Assembly (NCBI GenBank): GCA_958451615.1
Contig: CAUDQR010000002.1
Span: 1 to 64,000 of the forward strand
Direction of reading: 5' to 3'
Source of the DNA: an uncultured Collinsella sp.
GTDB lineage: Bacteria; Actinomycetota; Coriobacteriia; Coriobacteriales; Coriobacteriaceae
DNA length: 64,000 nt
The translations under genes and the position numbers were made by a program. The notes beneath the pieces are model-generated. The model was given only the letters and a program-made list of their open reading frames with translations, did not search any database and had not been told where the DNA came from. Of this stretch, positions 44,329 through 54,560 are shown one piece after another. Position 1 is the stretch's first letter, and each line of letters starts with the position of its first letter.

Positions 44329-46206
44329 TTGCGCGTTGCATACCAAGACTGTTTTCATTTAATTGAGCCGCTGCTCGCCAAGGTCGAAAAGCCGAGTCGC
44401 TATATCGATCACGAGTGGGGCACGCTTTCCAAGGCCGATGCCGACTACCGTTGCTGCCTGATCTACCCGGATGTGTACGAGGTCGGTCTGCCCAACCAGG
44501 GTATCGCCATCCTCTACAACATTCTTAACCAGGCCGAGGGCATCTCCTGCGAGCGCGGCTATGTGCCGTGGCCCGACATGGGTGACGCCATGCGCGAGGC
44601 GGGCATTCCGCTGCTGTCGCTCGAAGGTGCTGCCCCCGTCGCTTCGTTTGATATCGTCGGTCTGCATGTGCCGCACGAGATGGCGGTGACGAACTTCCTC
44701 GAGGCACTCGATCTCGCTGGCATTCCGCTGTTAGCGGCCGACCGAGGCGAAGACGACCCCATCATCATCGCCGGCGGTCCCTCGGTGTACAACCCTGAGC
44801 CGTACGCGGCCTTCTTCGATGCCATCCTCATCGGCGAGGGCGAGGAATCGCTGCTCGAGACCTGCCAGCTGCATCGCCGCCTGCGTGACGAAGGAGTCCC
44901 GCGCGCGCAGATTGTTGAGCAGCTTGCATCCATTGCCGGCAACTACGTGCCGTCGCTCTATGAGGTTCGTCACGACGAGCCCTGCTCGCCGCATGGCTAC
45001 ACCGTGCCGCGCGAGGGCAAGGATGCGCCGACCGTGGTTTACAAACGCGTCGTCGAGGATTTCGGCGCCACGAATCCGCTGTCGCAGTCGTGCGTGCCCT
45101 ATGCGCAGCTGGTTCACGATCGCCTGTCTATCGAGATTCTGCGCGGCTGCGCCCGCGGCTGTCGTTTTTGCCAGGCCGGCATGACGTATCGCCCGGTGCG
45201 CGAGCGCTCGGCCGACCAGATCGTCTCGTCGGTGATTCAGGGTCTGGAAAAGACCGGCTATGACGAGGTGTCGCTGACCTCGCTCTCCACGACCGACCAC
45301 TCCTGCATTCGTGACGTGCTCGGCAGGCTCAACCGTCGCCTGGAGGATACGGGTATTCGCGTGTCTATTCCGTCGCAGCGCCTGGATTCGTTTGGCGTGG
45401 ATATGGCCGAGTCGGTCGCCGGCGAAAAGAAGGGCGGCCTGACGTTCGCGCCCGAGGCCGGCAGCCAGCGCATGCGCGACATCATTAACAAGAACGTGAC
45501 CGAGGAGGACCTGGACCGTGCGGCCAAGGCGGCCTTCGAGGCCGGCTGGAACCGCATGAAGCTCTACTTTATGATGGGCCTTCCCGGCGAGCGCGACGAG
45601 GACATCGTGGCCATTGCCAACCTGGCCGATCACGTGCTGGAACTTGGCCGTTCCGTGGTGCCCAAGGCGCGCCGCGGCTCCATCTCGGTGTCCATCTCGG
45701 TTTCGGTCTTTATTCCCAAGGCTGCCACGCCGTTCCAGTGGTGCCCGCAGCTCGACTACGACGACGTCAAGCGTCGCCAGAAGCTGCTTATCACGAGCGT
45801 TCGCAACCGTGCCGTCCGCGTGCATTACCACGATGCCGAGACCTCGCTCATCGAGGCCGCGCTCTCCCGCGCCGGTCGTGACATGACGCCCGTCATCATC
45901 GATGCTTGGCGCTCGGGGTCTCGCTTTGACGCCTGGGTAGAGCATTTCTCGCTCGATAACTGGAAGGAGGCTGCTGCCAAAAACGGCATCGACCTCAATG
46001 AGCTCGTGCACCTGCCCTACGAGTTGGACTGGCGTCTGCCGTGGGAGCATGTGAGCCCCGGCTGCACGCGCGGCTTCCTCGAGCGCGAGTACCGTCGCTC
46101 GCTCGAGGGTGTCACGACTCCCGACTGCACCCGCACGTCGTGCACCGGCTGCGGAATCTGCCCCACGCTCCACGCCAAGAATGTATTGATGGGTGATCGC
46201 GCATGA
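44329..46206 (+). CDS. TIGR03960 family B12-binding/radical SAM protein
   Basis: 625 residues. The N-terminal third resembles a cobalamin-binding domain (YRCCLIYPDVYEVGLPNQGIA, PFYDIVGLHVPHEM-like region), and RGCARGCRFCQAG gives the radical SAM cysteines C274, C278 and C281, with GLPGERDEDI later. TIGR03960 proteins lie next to TIGR03936 (DUF2344) proteins near rplU/rpmA in many Firmicutes and Actinobacteria; the substrate is unknown, with tRNA or ribosome modification often guessed from context. TTG 44329 follows AGGGG by seven bases and avoids overlap with the upstream gene. Confidence 0.88.
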   Translation: MRVAYQDCFHLIEPLLAKVEKPSRYIDHEWGTLSKADADYRCCLIYPDVYEVGLPNQGIAILYNILNQAEGISCERGYVPWPDMGDAMREAGIPLLSLEGAAPVASFDIVGLHVPHEMAVTNFLEALDLAGIPLLAADRGEDDPIIIAGGPSVYNPEPYAAFFDAILIGEGEESLLETCQLHRRLRDEGVPRAQIVEQLASIAGNYVPSLYEVRHDEPCSPHGYTVPREGKDAPTVVYKRVVEDFGATNPLSQSCVPYAQLVHDRLSIEILRGCARGCRFCQAGMTYRPVRERSADQIVSSVIQGLEKTGYDEVSLTSLSTTDHSCIRDVLGRLNRRLEDTGIRVSIPSQRLDSFGVDMAESVAGEKKGGLTFAPEAGSQRMRDIINKNVTEEDLDRAAKAAFEAGWNRMKLYFMMGLPGERDEDIVAIANLADHVLELGRSVVPKARRGSISVSISVSVFIPKAATPFQWCPQLDYDDVKRRQKLLITSVRNRAVRVHYHDAETSLIEAALSRAGRDMTPVIIDAWRSGSRFDAWVEHFSLDNWKEAAAKNGIDLNELVHLPYELDWRLPWEHVSPGCTRGFLEREYRRSLEGVTTPDCTRTSCTGCGICPTLHAKNVLMGDRA

Positions 46207-47015
46207 GTGAGCGCCTGACCGACAGCCCCACGCTCTTTAGACTTCGTGTTCGCTATGGCAAACGCGATCGCCTTAAGTACCTGGGCCATCTCGAAGTAAT
46301 CCATACCATTGAGCGCATCGTGCGCCGTGCGGGACTTCCCTATGCCGTCACGCAGGGCTTCTCTCCGCACATGCGCGTGGGCTTCTCTTCGGCGCTACCG
46401 GTGGGTACGTCGTCGACCTGCGAGTGGTATGACCTGTTTATGACCGAGTTCGTGGCGCTCGACGAGGCGTTTGGGCGCCTGGCTGCGGCCTCTCCGGCCG
46501 ATCTGGCGCCCATCGAGGCGGCGTACATCGACGTGCGCACGCCGGCGCTCACGGCTCAGCTTACGCGTCTGTCGTACCGTATCGACTTGCACCTGGACCC
46601 CGAAGCCCCCGTGAGCGCCGACGAGGTGCGCGCTGCGATTGACACGCTGCGCGCGGGTCATGGTATTGACTATGCGCGCGGCAAAAAGAGCAAGCGCTTA
46701 GACCTTGACCACACACTGGTGGGCTATGAGATCACGGCGGGGGAGCGTCCGGACCATCTGGTGCTCATGCTCGACACCCATGCCGACAACGAGGGCTCCA
46801 TGCGTCCGGAGATTTTGCTTTCTGCTGCTGATGTTTTGTTGCAGGGCTTGACCCCGGGCGTCGATGCACCTATTGTTTCCACCGGTATGCAAGACCTCGT
46901 GACCATCTGCTCCTACGATGTCGAGCGTCAGAATCAAGCATGCGAGGACGACGAGGGCCGACTCGTCAGCCCCATACCTGTGCGAACTTGTGGATTTGCT
47001 CCACATACTCGTTGA
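46203..47015 (+). CDS. TIGR03936/DUF2344 radical SAM-associated protein
   Basis: 270 residues. RLRVRYGKRDRLKYLGHLEVIHTIERIVRRAGLPYAVTQGFSPH with its S/H-G-F-x-P region is the recognisable N-terminus of DUF2344. It partners the upstream TIGR03960 enzyme, with which it overlaps by four bases (ATGA), and in some genomes the two are fused. The molecular function is not known. The rplU promoter -35 box overlaps its stop codon. Confidence 0.88.
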   Translation: MSERLTDSPTLFRLRVRYGKRDRLKYLGHLEVIHTIERIVRRAGLPYAVTQGFSPHMRVGFSSALPVGTSSTCEWYDLFMTEFVALDEAFGRLAAASPADLAPIEAAYIDVRTPALTAQLTRLSYRIDLHLDPEAPVSADEVRAAIDTLRAGHGIDYARGKKSKRLDLDHTLVGYEITAGERPDHLVLMLDTHADNEGSMRPEILLSAADVLLQGLTPGVDAPIVSTGMQDLVTICSYDVERQNQACEDDEGRLVSPIPVRTCGFAPHTR

Positions 47016-47040
47016 CGGGGGTATTTTCGCCTGCTACTAT
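47012..47040 (+). promoter_or_regulatory. Promoter of rplU-rpmA
   Basis: TTGACG at 47012-47017 and TACTAT at 47035-47040 with an ideal 17-base spacer. The -35 box overlaps the stop codon of the preceding gene. Confidence 0.75.
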
Positions 47041-47082
47041 ATTCGGCTGTTGCACTAACTGATGCATGAAGGGCAAGTAAAC

Positions 47083-47457
47083 ATGTACGCAATCGTTAAC
47101 ACGGGCGGCAAGCAGTACAAGGTCGCCACCGACGATGTCATCACCGTCGAGAAGATCGAGGGCAATGAGGGCGACAAGGTCACCCTGCCGGTCATCTTCC
47201 TCAACGATGGTAAGAAGATCGTCACCGATCCCGACAAGCTGGCCAAGGCCAAGGTTACCGCTCAGATCGTTGAGCAGTTCAAGGGCGAGAAGCAGCTGGT
47301 CTTCAAGTTCCACAAGCGTAAGCGCTATCGTCGTCTGAAGGGTCACCGTCAGCAGCTCACCAAGCTGAAGATCGTGAAGGTCCAGGCTACGTCCCGCGCC
47401 AAGAAGGCTGTCAAGGCAGAGGCCGAGGCTGTTGCCGAGGCTCCCGTCGCCGAGTAG
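47083..47457 (+). CDS. rplU: 50S ribosomal protein L21
   Basis: 124 residues. YAIVNTGGKQYKV, VEKIEGNEGDKVTLPVI and FKFHKRKRYRRLKGHRQQLTKLKI are the L21 signature. A 20-residue Ala/Lys/Glu tail extends beyond the usual end. ATG 47083 is the family start; an in-frame ATG at 47062 lies too close to the promoter's expected transcription start. It binds 23S rRNA and is cotranscribed with rpmA. Confidence 0.97.
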   Translation: MYAIVNTGGKQYKVATDDVITVEKIEGNEGDKVTLPVIFLNDGKKIVTDPDKLAKAKVTAQIVEQFKGEKQLVFKFHKRKRYRRLKGHRQQLTKLKIVKVQATSRAKKAVKAEAEAVAEAPVAE

Positions 47458-47490
47458 ATTACACTCGTAACGAAAGAGTAGGTATACACA

Positions 47491-47748
47491 ATGGCACACA
47501 AAAAAGGACTCGGTTCCTCCCGTAATGGCCGTGACTCCCGCGGTCAGCGCCTTGGCACGAAGCGCTATGCCGGCCAGACGGTAACCACGGGCACGATTCT
47601 CGTCCGTCAGCACGGCACGCACATCCACCCGGGTGAGAACGTTGGCCGTGGCAAGGACGACACGCTGTTCGCGCTGGTCGACGGTACCGTTGAGTTCCAC
47701 AAGGGTATCAAGCACAGGGTCAGCGTACGCCCGCTCGCGAACGCGTAA
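47491..47748 (+). CDS. rpmA: 50S ribosomal protein L27
   Basis: 85 residues, beginning [21 protein letters not shown] and continuing with [17 protein letters not shown], the standard L27 sequence. The N-terminus reaches towards the peptidyl-transferase centre. There is no Firmicutes-type cleaved N-terminal extension. It follows rplU after 33 bases and is followed by a terminator. Confidence 0.98.
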   Translation: MAHKKGLGSSRNGRDSRGQRLGTKRYAGQTVTTGTILVRQHGTHIHPGENVGRGKDDTLFALVDGTVEFHKGIKHRVSVRPLANA

Positions 47749-47773
47749 TTCACCCTTCATAGAGCACATATGT

Positions 47774-47817
47774 GGGAGGCACTTGAGTTTTAGGATTCAA
47801 GGGTCTCCCTCTTTTTG
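47774..47817 (+). terminator. Intrinsic terminator between rpmA and obgE
   Basis: GGGAG and CTCCC close a stem with internal ACTTGA/TTCAAG pairing, followed by TCTTTTTG. It ends just before the obgE ribosome site, so it likely limits read-through from the ribosomal protein genes. Confidence 0.7.
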
Positions 47818-47820
47818 TAG

Positions 47821-49299
<1,479 letters not shown>

Positions 49300-49302
49300 G
49301 CC

Positions 49303-49980
49303 ATGTCGCTGCGCGGTGGAATCGGTTTGCCCGAGCTGCCCATAAAAGAGGGCAAAGAGTTTCGGCTTGGCATTATGGGCGGCACCTTCGACCCGATTCA
49401 TTACGGGCACCTGGTGACTGCCGAGCAGGCGCGCGAGTCGCTCGACTTGGACGCTGTGCTCTTTATGCCGGCGGGCTCTCCCGCCTTTAAGCTTGACAAG
49501 CCGGTGACGCCTGCCGAGGACCGTTATGCCATGACGGTCCTCGCCACCGCCGCGAACCCGGCCTTTTTGGCGAGCCGGTTCGAGATTGACCGTCCGGGCA
49601 TAACCTATACGGCCGATACGCTTCATGCCCTTCGCGACTTTTACCCGCCGCAGGTAAAGCTCTACTTTATTACGGGCGCCGACGCGATTATCGATATTGT
49701 GACCTGGCATGATGCCGAGCGAATCGCTGAGCTTGCTACCTTTATTGCGGCGACGCGACCGGGTTTTGATATCGATACGGCGCGTGCCCGAATCAAAGAG
49801 TCGGGGCTGCCGTTCGATGTGCGCTATATTCAGATTCCGGCGCTGGCGATCAGCTCGACGAACATTCGTAAGCGAGTTGCCCGCGGCATGAGCGTGCGCT
49901 ATCTTACGAGCGAGTCTGTGCTCGGCTACATTCGCAAGCGCAGGCTATATGCCGATTTGGGACAAGAAGATTTTGAGTGA
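49303..49980 (+). CDS. nadD: Nicotinate-nucleotide adenylyltransferase
   Basis: 225 residues. GIMGGTFDPIHYGHLVTAEQA contains the H-Y-G-H nucleotidyltransferase motif, and AISSTNIRKRVARG is the C-terminal ISSTxxR motif. It adenylates nicotinate mononucleotide in NAD synthesis. A typical N-terminus is preceded by about 20 extra residues. It starts three bases after obgE and overlaps yqeK, a common nadD-yqeK-rsfS arrangement. Confidence 0.96.
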   Translation: MSLRGGIGLPELPIKEGKEFRLGIMGGTFDPIHYGHLVTAEQARESLDLDAVLFMPAGSPAFKLDKPVTPAEDRYAMTVLATAANPAFLASRFEIDRPGITYTADTLHALRDFYPPQVKLYFITGADAIIDIVTWHDAERIAELATFIAATRPGFDIDTARARIKESGLPFDVRYIQIPALAISSTNIRKRVARGMSVRYLTSESVLGYIRKRRLYADLGQEDFE

Positions 49981-50600
49981 TGGGGGCTACGTTGTCGGTA
50001 GAGGATCAGTTTGAGGGCGATGAGCGCGCGCTGCTCAAGCGCATTCAAGAGCTGCTCGATGTTCGCATGAAAGATAAGCGCAAGCGCTATGTGCATTCGC
50101 TGGGTGTTGCCGAGACCGCACTTCATCTGGCCGAGGTCTACGGCGTTGACCGCTTTGATGCGGCTGCCGCCGGCTTAATTCACGATTGGGACAAGGTTCT
50201 TTCCGATGACGAGCTCGTGGCCCGCGCGCTTCACTATGGCATCAAGGTTGCCGGCTCTCCTTCCGCCGCGACGCCGCTTTTGCATGGCCCTGTTGCCGCC
50301 TATGAGCTTCCGCAGCTTTTCCCCGAGCTGTCGCCGGCTGTTTTCCAGGCTGTCGACCGTCACACCGTGGGTGCCTGCGACATGACGCCGCTCGATATGG
50401 TGGTCTTTGTGGCCGATGCCATCGAACCCAACCGCCATGGTGATTATGCCCACGCGCTGCGCAAGATGGTGGGGGAGTCGACGCTTGACGAGTTGTTCTT
50501 CTCCTGTTTTGCGCAGGGTCTGGTCTATGTGATCCAGTCCGGGCGCTATCTTTATCCCACGGCTATTACGATTTACAACCATTACGCCCAGCTGCGCTAG
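49980..50600 (+). CDS. yqeK: YqeK-type HD-domain hydrolase, probable Ap4A symmetrical hydrolase
   Basis: 206 residues. RYVHSLGVAETALHLAEVYG, AGLIHDWDK with the HD pair, HTVGACDMTPLDMVVFVADAIEPNR are the family's metal-binding motifs. The Bacillus and Staphylococcus members hydrolyse diadenosine tetraphosphate symmetrically. Start is ambiguous: ATG 49980 overlaps the nadD stop by one base (TGATG), GTG 49977 by four. It sits between nadD and rsfS as in many Gram-positive genomes. Confidence 0.9.
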   Translation: MGATLSVEDQFEGDERALLKRIQELLDVRMKDKRKRYVHSLGVAETALHLAEVYGVDRFDAAAAGLIHDWDKVLSDDELVARALHYGIKVAGSPSAATPLLHGPVAAYELPQLFPELSPAVFQAVDRHTVGACDMTPLDMVVFVADAIEPNRHGDYAHALRKMVGESTLDELFFSCFAQGLVYVIQSGRYLYPTAITIYNHYAQLR

Positions 50601-50627
50601 CTCGGGCTATCTAGAAAGAGGTATTCC

Positions 50628-51083
50628 ATGGCCGACGAGACCATGACCGACGAGCAGATTCTTGAAGGTGTGGAGCACAAGAGTTTCGTTGCCACGTCCG
50701 ACCGCACTGCCGCCTCGCTGTCCGCGAGCGGTGTCGCCGCCGAGGATGTCGCCCGCGCCGCCGCGCAGGCCGCCTACGACAAGAAAGGCGAGGACGTTCA
50801 AGTGCTCGACCTGACTGAGCTTTCCGATGTGTGCGACTACTTTGTCATCGCTACCGGCACCAACAACCGTCAGGTTGATTCGATCGTTGACGAGATCGAG
50901 GAGAAGGTCGCCGCGGCTTGCGGCGAGCATCCGTTCTCCATCGAGGGCCGCGAGCAGAAGATCTGGATGCTCATGGACTACGGCTCGGTCGTCGTTCACG
51001 TCTTCACTCCCGAAGCCCGCGACTTCTACCGTCTAGAAAAGCTCTGGGGTGACGCCCCCCAGCTCCCCCTCGACCTCCACTAG
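50628..51083 (+). CDS. rsfS: Ribosomal silencing factor RsfS
   Basis: 151 residues. The conserved core begins VLDLTELSDVCDYFVIATGTN, followed by RQVDSIVDEIEEK, the G-R-E-Q-K-I-W stretch and MDYGSVVVHVFTPEARDFYRLEKLWGDA. A 40-residue Ala-rich N-terminal extension precedes it. RsfS binds L14 and blocks subunit joining under starvation. ATG 50628 follows AAAGAGG. Last gene of the plus-strand run; a clear terminator follows. Confidence 0.95.
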   Translation: MADETMTDEQILEGVEHKSFVATSDRTAASLSASGVAAEDVARAAAQAAYDKKGEDVQVLDLTELSDVCDYFVIATGTNNRQVDSIVDEIEEKVAAACGEHPFSIEGREQKIWMLMDYGSVVVHVFTPEARDFYRLEKLWGDAPQLPLDLH

Positions 51084-51126
51084 TGGCTCATTTGATACGG
51101 GGCTTTTAGTTAGCCTCGCGCATTTT

Positions 51127-51166
51127 GCCGGGCAGTTGCGGTTTTCCGTACCTGCCCGGCTTTTTT
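51127..51166 (+). terminator. Intrinsic terminator after rsfS
   Basis: GCCGGGCAG and CTGCCCGGC form a 9-bp stem with a 16-base loop, followed by six T residues. It lies between converging rsfS and dinB. Confidence 0.92.
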
Positions 51167-51178
51167 GCTCAAAGGCGG

Positions 51179-52432
51179 TTAATCGCTGAAGCGGGATTGG
51201 CGGCCGAAAGATAGGGCGGTGTCGCCGAACTTGTCTCGGACGGCGTCGATAGCAACCGAGAGGTCGCGTCGGTCGCTGGATTGGGCTCCGCGGTCGTCGA
51301 CTTCGCAGAACAGGTCGGTCTGGATGCCGCCCTGATGGTCAAAGTCGCTCATCCCGATACCCGCCAGACGCACATGCATGCCTTCCTGCCAGATGTTGTC
51401 GAGCAGTTCGAGCGCAACCGCCACGAAGATGTTCTCATCGTCGGTCGGATGAGGCAGCCGGCGCTGTGCCGTACGCCCGCTGCCATACGAATACTTAAGC
51501 TTGAGCGTTACCGTGCCGCCCGTCAGTCCCTGACGGCGCAGGCGGCGTCCAACCGACTCACCCAGCAGCGCAATCGCCGCTTCGATGTCCCCGCGCTCAG
51601 TCAAATCTTTCGCAAAGGTGCGTTCATTGCTGACCGACTTGACCTCGCGCTCTTCATCGAGACTCGTGACTTCGGAGATTTCAAGTCCCAGCGCACGCTG
51701 ACGCATACGTTCGCCGTTGACGCCAAAAATAGAGGCCAAGGTGGATTCCGGCGCGCGTGACAGCTCGCCGAGCGTGTAGATGCGCATACGGCGCAGTCGC
51801 TCCTCGGCCGAGCGCCCGATGCCGCTCATGGCAGATACCGGCAGCGCGGCCAAAAAGCGCTGCTCGGTTCCGGGGCGCACGATGGTCAGCCCAAACGGCT
51901 TATCCCGCTCGCTTGCGATCTTTGCGACCGTCTTGTTGCAGCCCACGCCAATGGAGCACGTCACTCCCAGCGCTGCCACGCGGTCGCTTATACGCCGTGC
52001 AACCAGCAGTGGGTCCTCGGGCGCAAAGCGACCCGGTGTGATATCGATAAAGGCTTCGTCGATGGATACGCGCTCAACGCGCGGCGTCTCCTCGGCAAGA
52101 ATAGCCATGACCTGCGCGCTCACCTCGCGGTAGCGATCAAAGTGCCCGTGCGTCCAAATGGCTTGCGGGCACAAGCGCCGCGCCTCGGCCGAGGCCATGG
52201 CAGAGCGCACGCCAAAGCGACGTGCCTCATACGAACACGTGGACACGACGCCACGCGAATCGGCGTCTCCGCCCACGATGAGCGGCTTTCCGCGCCATTC
52301 GGGATGATCGAGCATCTCCACGCTCGCAAAAAACGCATCGAGGTCCATGAGGCCCACCGCCGGACCCGTCCAGGGAGGTGGCGTGACGCCCATGGCATCC
52401 TCATAACCGTATGTATGTTCGCGTCTTTCCAT
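51179..52432 (-). CDS. dinB: DNA polymerase IV (Y family)
   Basis: 417 residues. GLMDLDAFFASVEMLDHPEWRGKPLIVGG holds the first metal-binding Asp and the steric-gate region, and RVERVSIDEAFIDIT the catalytic D-E pair. Helix-hairpin-helix (SAMSGIGRSAEERLRRM) and little-finger regions (SNERTFAKDLTERGDIEAAI) follow. It performs low-fidelity translesion synthesis. The C-terminus has no clear beta-clamp motif that I can pick out by eye. It is convergent with rsfS and divergent from rpsP. Confidence 0.94.
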   Translation of the reverse strand: MERREHTYGYEDAMGVTPPPWTGPAVGLMDLDAFFASVEMLDHPEWRGKPLIVGGDADSRGVVSTCSYEARRFGVRSAMASAEARRLCPQAIWTHGHFDRYREVSAQVMAILAEETPRVERVSIDEAFIDITPGRFAPEDPLLVARRISDRVAALGVTCSIGVGCNKTVAKIASERDKPFGLTIVRPGTEQRFLAALPVSAMSGIGRSAEERLRRMRIYTLGELSRAPESTLASIFGVNGERMRQRALGLEISEVTSLDEEREVKSVSNERTFAKDLTERGDIEAAIALLGESVGRRLRRQGLTGGTVTLKLKYSYGSGRTAQRRLPHPTDDENIFVAVALELLDNIWQEGMHVRLAGIGMSDFDHQGGIQTDLFCEVDDRGAQSSDRRDLSVAIDAVRDKFGDTALSFGRQSRFSD

Positions 52433-52548
52433 GTCATGAGTATACCGCGCAGCTCATGTGGGGTGCGTGTATGTGCTTGCAAATCCCGAATTCTTGTCTA
52501 AGATATGGATTTGCCCTCGACTACACCGAAGAAGTTGGTCTCACGGAC

Positions 52549-52577
52549 TTCACCTGCCCGCGTCGATGGCGTATTAT
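52549..52577 (+). promoter_or_regulatory. Possible promoter of the rpsP operon
   Basis: TTCACC and TATTAT with a 17-base spacer, about 55 bases before the TTG start. A second candidate, TTGCAA (52477) and TAAGAT (52499) with 16 bases between, lies upstream. Confidence 0.5.
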
Positions 52578-52633
52578 GTTCAACTGTTTGTTTGTAGTTG
52601 CAGCCTAAAGCTGCTTGGTTGGAGGAGTTTCCT

Positions 52634-52975
52634 TTGGCAGTCAAGATTCGCCTTGCTCGTCACGGCGCTAAGAAGCGTCCGTACTACCGTGTCGTCGTCG
52701 CCGATTCCCGCGCCCCGCGTGACGGTCGTATCATCGAGGAGGTTGGCCGCTACAACCCGATGACCGCCCCCAAGACCATCAACCTCGACCTCGAGAAGAT
52801 TGCCGACTGGCAGTCCAAGGGCGCTCAGCTCACCGACGCCGTCGCCGCTCTGGTCAAGGCCGCCAACGAGGGCGAGAAGACCGAGACCGTCGTCAAGAAG
52901 TCCAAGAAGCAGCTCGCCAAAGAGGCCGAGGCAGCTAAGGCTGCTGCTGAGGCCGCTGAGGGCGCCGAGGAGTAA
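52634..52975 (+). CDS. rpsP: 30S ribosomal protein S16
   Basis: 113 residues. [31 protein letters not shown] is the S16 N-terminus. An Ala/Lys/Glu-rich tail of about 30 residues follows the normal end. The TTG at 52634 follows GGAGGAG; this gives the family start and excludes the longer frame from 52598. It heads rpsP-khpA-rimM-trmD-lepB. Confidence 0.97.
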   Translation: MAVKIRLARHGAKKRPYYRVVVADSRAPRDGRIIEEVGRYNPMTAPKTINLDLEKIADWQSKGAQLTDAVAALVKAANEGEKTETVVKKSKKQLAKEAEAAKAAAEAAEGAEE

Positions 52976-52978
52976 ATC

Positions 52979-53263
52979 GTGCCTGAGGTTGACGCTGCAC
53001 AGCTCGAGGGTGAGGCAATGCTCTCAGATCGCATCGCCGATCTCGTCGAATATCTCGTTGTTCAGATCGTCGACGACCCGGATTCCGTGAGCCTTGAGGT
53101 CTTTGATGGTGATGACGCCTCTACGATTGAGGTTTCTGTCGCCGAGGATGACGTCGCTAAGGTCATCGGCCGTCGTGGCCGTACCATCAAGGCCATTCGC
53201 ACGCTCGCCCGTGCACTGGCCGCTCGCCTCGACACTGCTGTCGAGGTAGAGGTTCTGGGCTAG
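52979..53263 (+). CDS. khpA: KH-domain RNA-binding protein KhpA
   Basis: 94 residues. VAEDDVAKVIGRRGRTIKAIRTLARALAARL carries the G-R-R-G loop of a single KH domain; the N-terminal MLSDRIADLVEYLVVQIVDDPDSV is typical of KhpA. It binds RNA, usually with KhpB/Jag, and influences cell division and elongation in Gram-positives. The GTG start lies three bases after rpsP, with GAGGAG overlapping the rpsP end. Confidence 0.93.
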   Translation: MPEVDAAQLEGEAMLSDRIADLVEYLVVQIVDDPDSVSLEVFDGDDASTIEVSVAEDDVAKVIGRRGRTIKAIRTLARALAARLDTAVEVEVLG

Positions 53264-53267
53264 GACC

Positions 53268-53789
53268 TTGAGGTCCCAGTACAAAAACATCGCCCGTGTG
53301 GTCAAGCCGCACGGAAGGAAGGGGGAGGTCCTCGCGCAGCCGCTGCGGGGGCTTCCTTCTGTATTAGAGCCGGGTATGCGCGTCGCCCTGACGCCTCCGG
53401 CGCTCAAGCGCGACCGCTTTTGCACGGTCGTGTCCGTCACCGATACGGGCGATGGCGATCTGGTCTCGTTTGAGGGCATTGACGACTTGACGGCCGCCGA
53501 GGGCATCACGGGATGCTATGTGTTGGCAAATCGTGACGATTTTGAGCTCGATTCACTCGACGCCGCCTATACCGACCTGATGGGTCGCGAGGTGGTCGAC
53601 GAGCGCTTCGGTTCACTCGGCACGATCGTCGAGATCATGTCGACGCCCGCTAACGATGTTTGGGTTGTCGAGGGTGATCGGTACGGCGAGGTACTGATTC
53701 CCGTGATCGAGCAGGTTGTGCTCGATCTTCCCGACACAGGAACAATTTCCGTCCACGTTATGGACGGCCTGATCGATATGGACAAGTAG
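53268..53789 (+). CDS. rimM: Ribosome maturation factor RimM
   Basis: 173 residues. IARVVKPHGRKGEVLAQPL is the RimM N-terminus, and LMGREVVDERFGSLGTIVEIMSTPANDVWVVE with VLIPVIEQVVLDLPD the PRC-barrel domain. It assists 30S head assembly around S19. A TTG start at 53268 is inferred, with only a weak site (TAGGA) upstream; the khpA stop lies four bases before. Gene order with trmD is conserved across bacteria. Confidence 0.93.
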   Translation: MRSQYKNIARVVKPHGRKGEVLAQPLRGLPSVLEPGMRVALTPPALKRDRFCTVVSVTDTGDGDLVSFEGIDDLTAAEGITGCYVLANRDDFELDSLDAAYTDLMGREVVDERFGSLGTIVEIMSTPANDVWVVEGDRYGEVLIPVIEQVVLDLPDTGTISVHVMDGLIDMDK

Positions 53790-53799
53790 GGAGGACAAC

Positions 53800-54558
53800 A
53801 TGCTGATTGAGACCCTTTCGGTCTTTCCCGAGATGTTTGAGCCCGTCATGTCCACATCGATTTTGGGCCGCGCCCGCAAGGCCGGCCTTTTTGATTTTAA
53901 GGCGTATAACCTGCGCGACTGGACGCACGACCGCCATCGTACCGTCGATGACGAGCCGTACGGCGGCGGGCAGGGCATGCTCATGAAGGTCGAGCCTATT
54001 GCCGAGGCCATCGAGGCTATTAGCTCCGAGGGTCCTAAGCCCACCGTGGTGTTTTTTACCCCCTGTGGCGAGCCCTTTACACAGCATGTGGCCGAGCGCC
54101 TGCTCAAAAGCGAGCGCTTGCTGTTTGTGTGCAGCCGTTACGAGGGTGTCGACGAGCGTGCCTATGCGTATGCCGACGAGCGCCTGTCGATCGGCGATTA
54201 CGTGCTCACGGGCGGCGAGCTTCCCGCTATGGTCGTTGCCGATGCCGTCGTACGCCTGATTCCCGGCGCCCTTGGTGACGAGATGAGCAACGTCGACGAG
54301 TCGTTCTCGACCGCCGAGGACGGAGGCCTGCTCGAGTATGCGCAGTACACTCGCCCTGCTGAATTCAACGGCGAGGGCGTGCCGCCGGTGCTCGTGAGCG
54401 GTGACCATGCCAAGGTTGACGCCTGGCGCCGTAAGAATGCCATCGAGCGTACCTGCCGCTGGCGTCCCGACCTGATCGAGACGGCACGGCTTTCGCCCCA
54501 GGAGCGCGCATACGCGCAGGAGATTCTGGACGCTTCGTATTCGCAGAGCGAGGAGTGA
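53800..54558 (+). CDS. trmD: tRNA (guanine-N1)-methyltransferase
   Basis: 252 residues. LSVFPEMFEPVMSTSILGRA, DDEPYGGGQGMLMK, CSRYEGVDERAY and the trefoil-knot segment SIGDYVLTGGELPAMVVADAVVRLIPG show an intact SPOUT enzyme that methylates G37 of tRNAs. It starts ten bases after rimM with GGAGGA as the ribosome site. rplS, its usual partner, is not next to it but at 62363. Confidence 0.97.
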   Translation: MLIETLSVFPEMFEPVMSTSILGRARKAGLFDFKAYNLRDWTHDRHRTVDDEPYGGGQGMLMKVEPIAEAIEAISSEGPKPTVVFFTPCGEPFTQHVAERLLKSERLLFVCSRYEGVDERAYAYADERLSIGDYVLTGGELPAMVVADAVVRLIPGALGDEMSNVDESFSTAEDGGLLEYAQYTRPAEFNGEGVPPVLVSGDHAKVDAWRRKNAIERTCRWRPDLIETARLSPQERAYAQEILDASYSQSEE

Positions 54559-54560
54559 GA

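Noticed and set aside
52458..52763. Plus-strand frame upstream of and overlapping rpsP
   Set aside because: It is out of frame with S16, which has its own ribosome site and motifs, and shows no family features.
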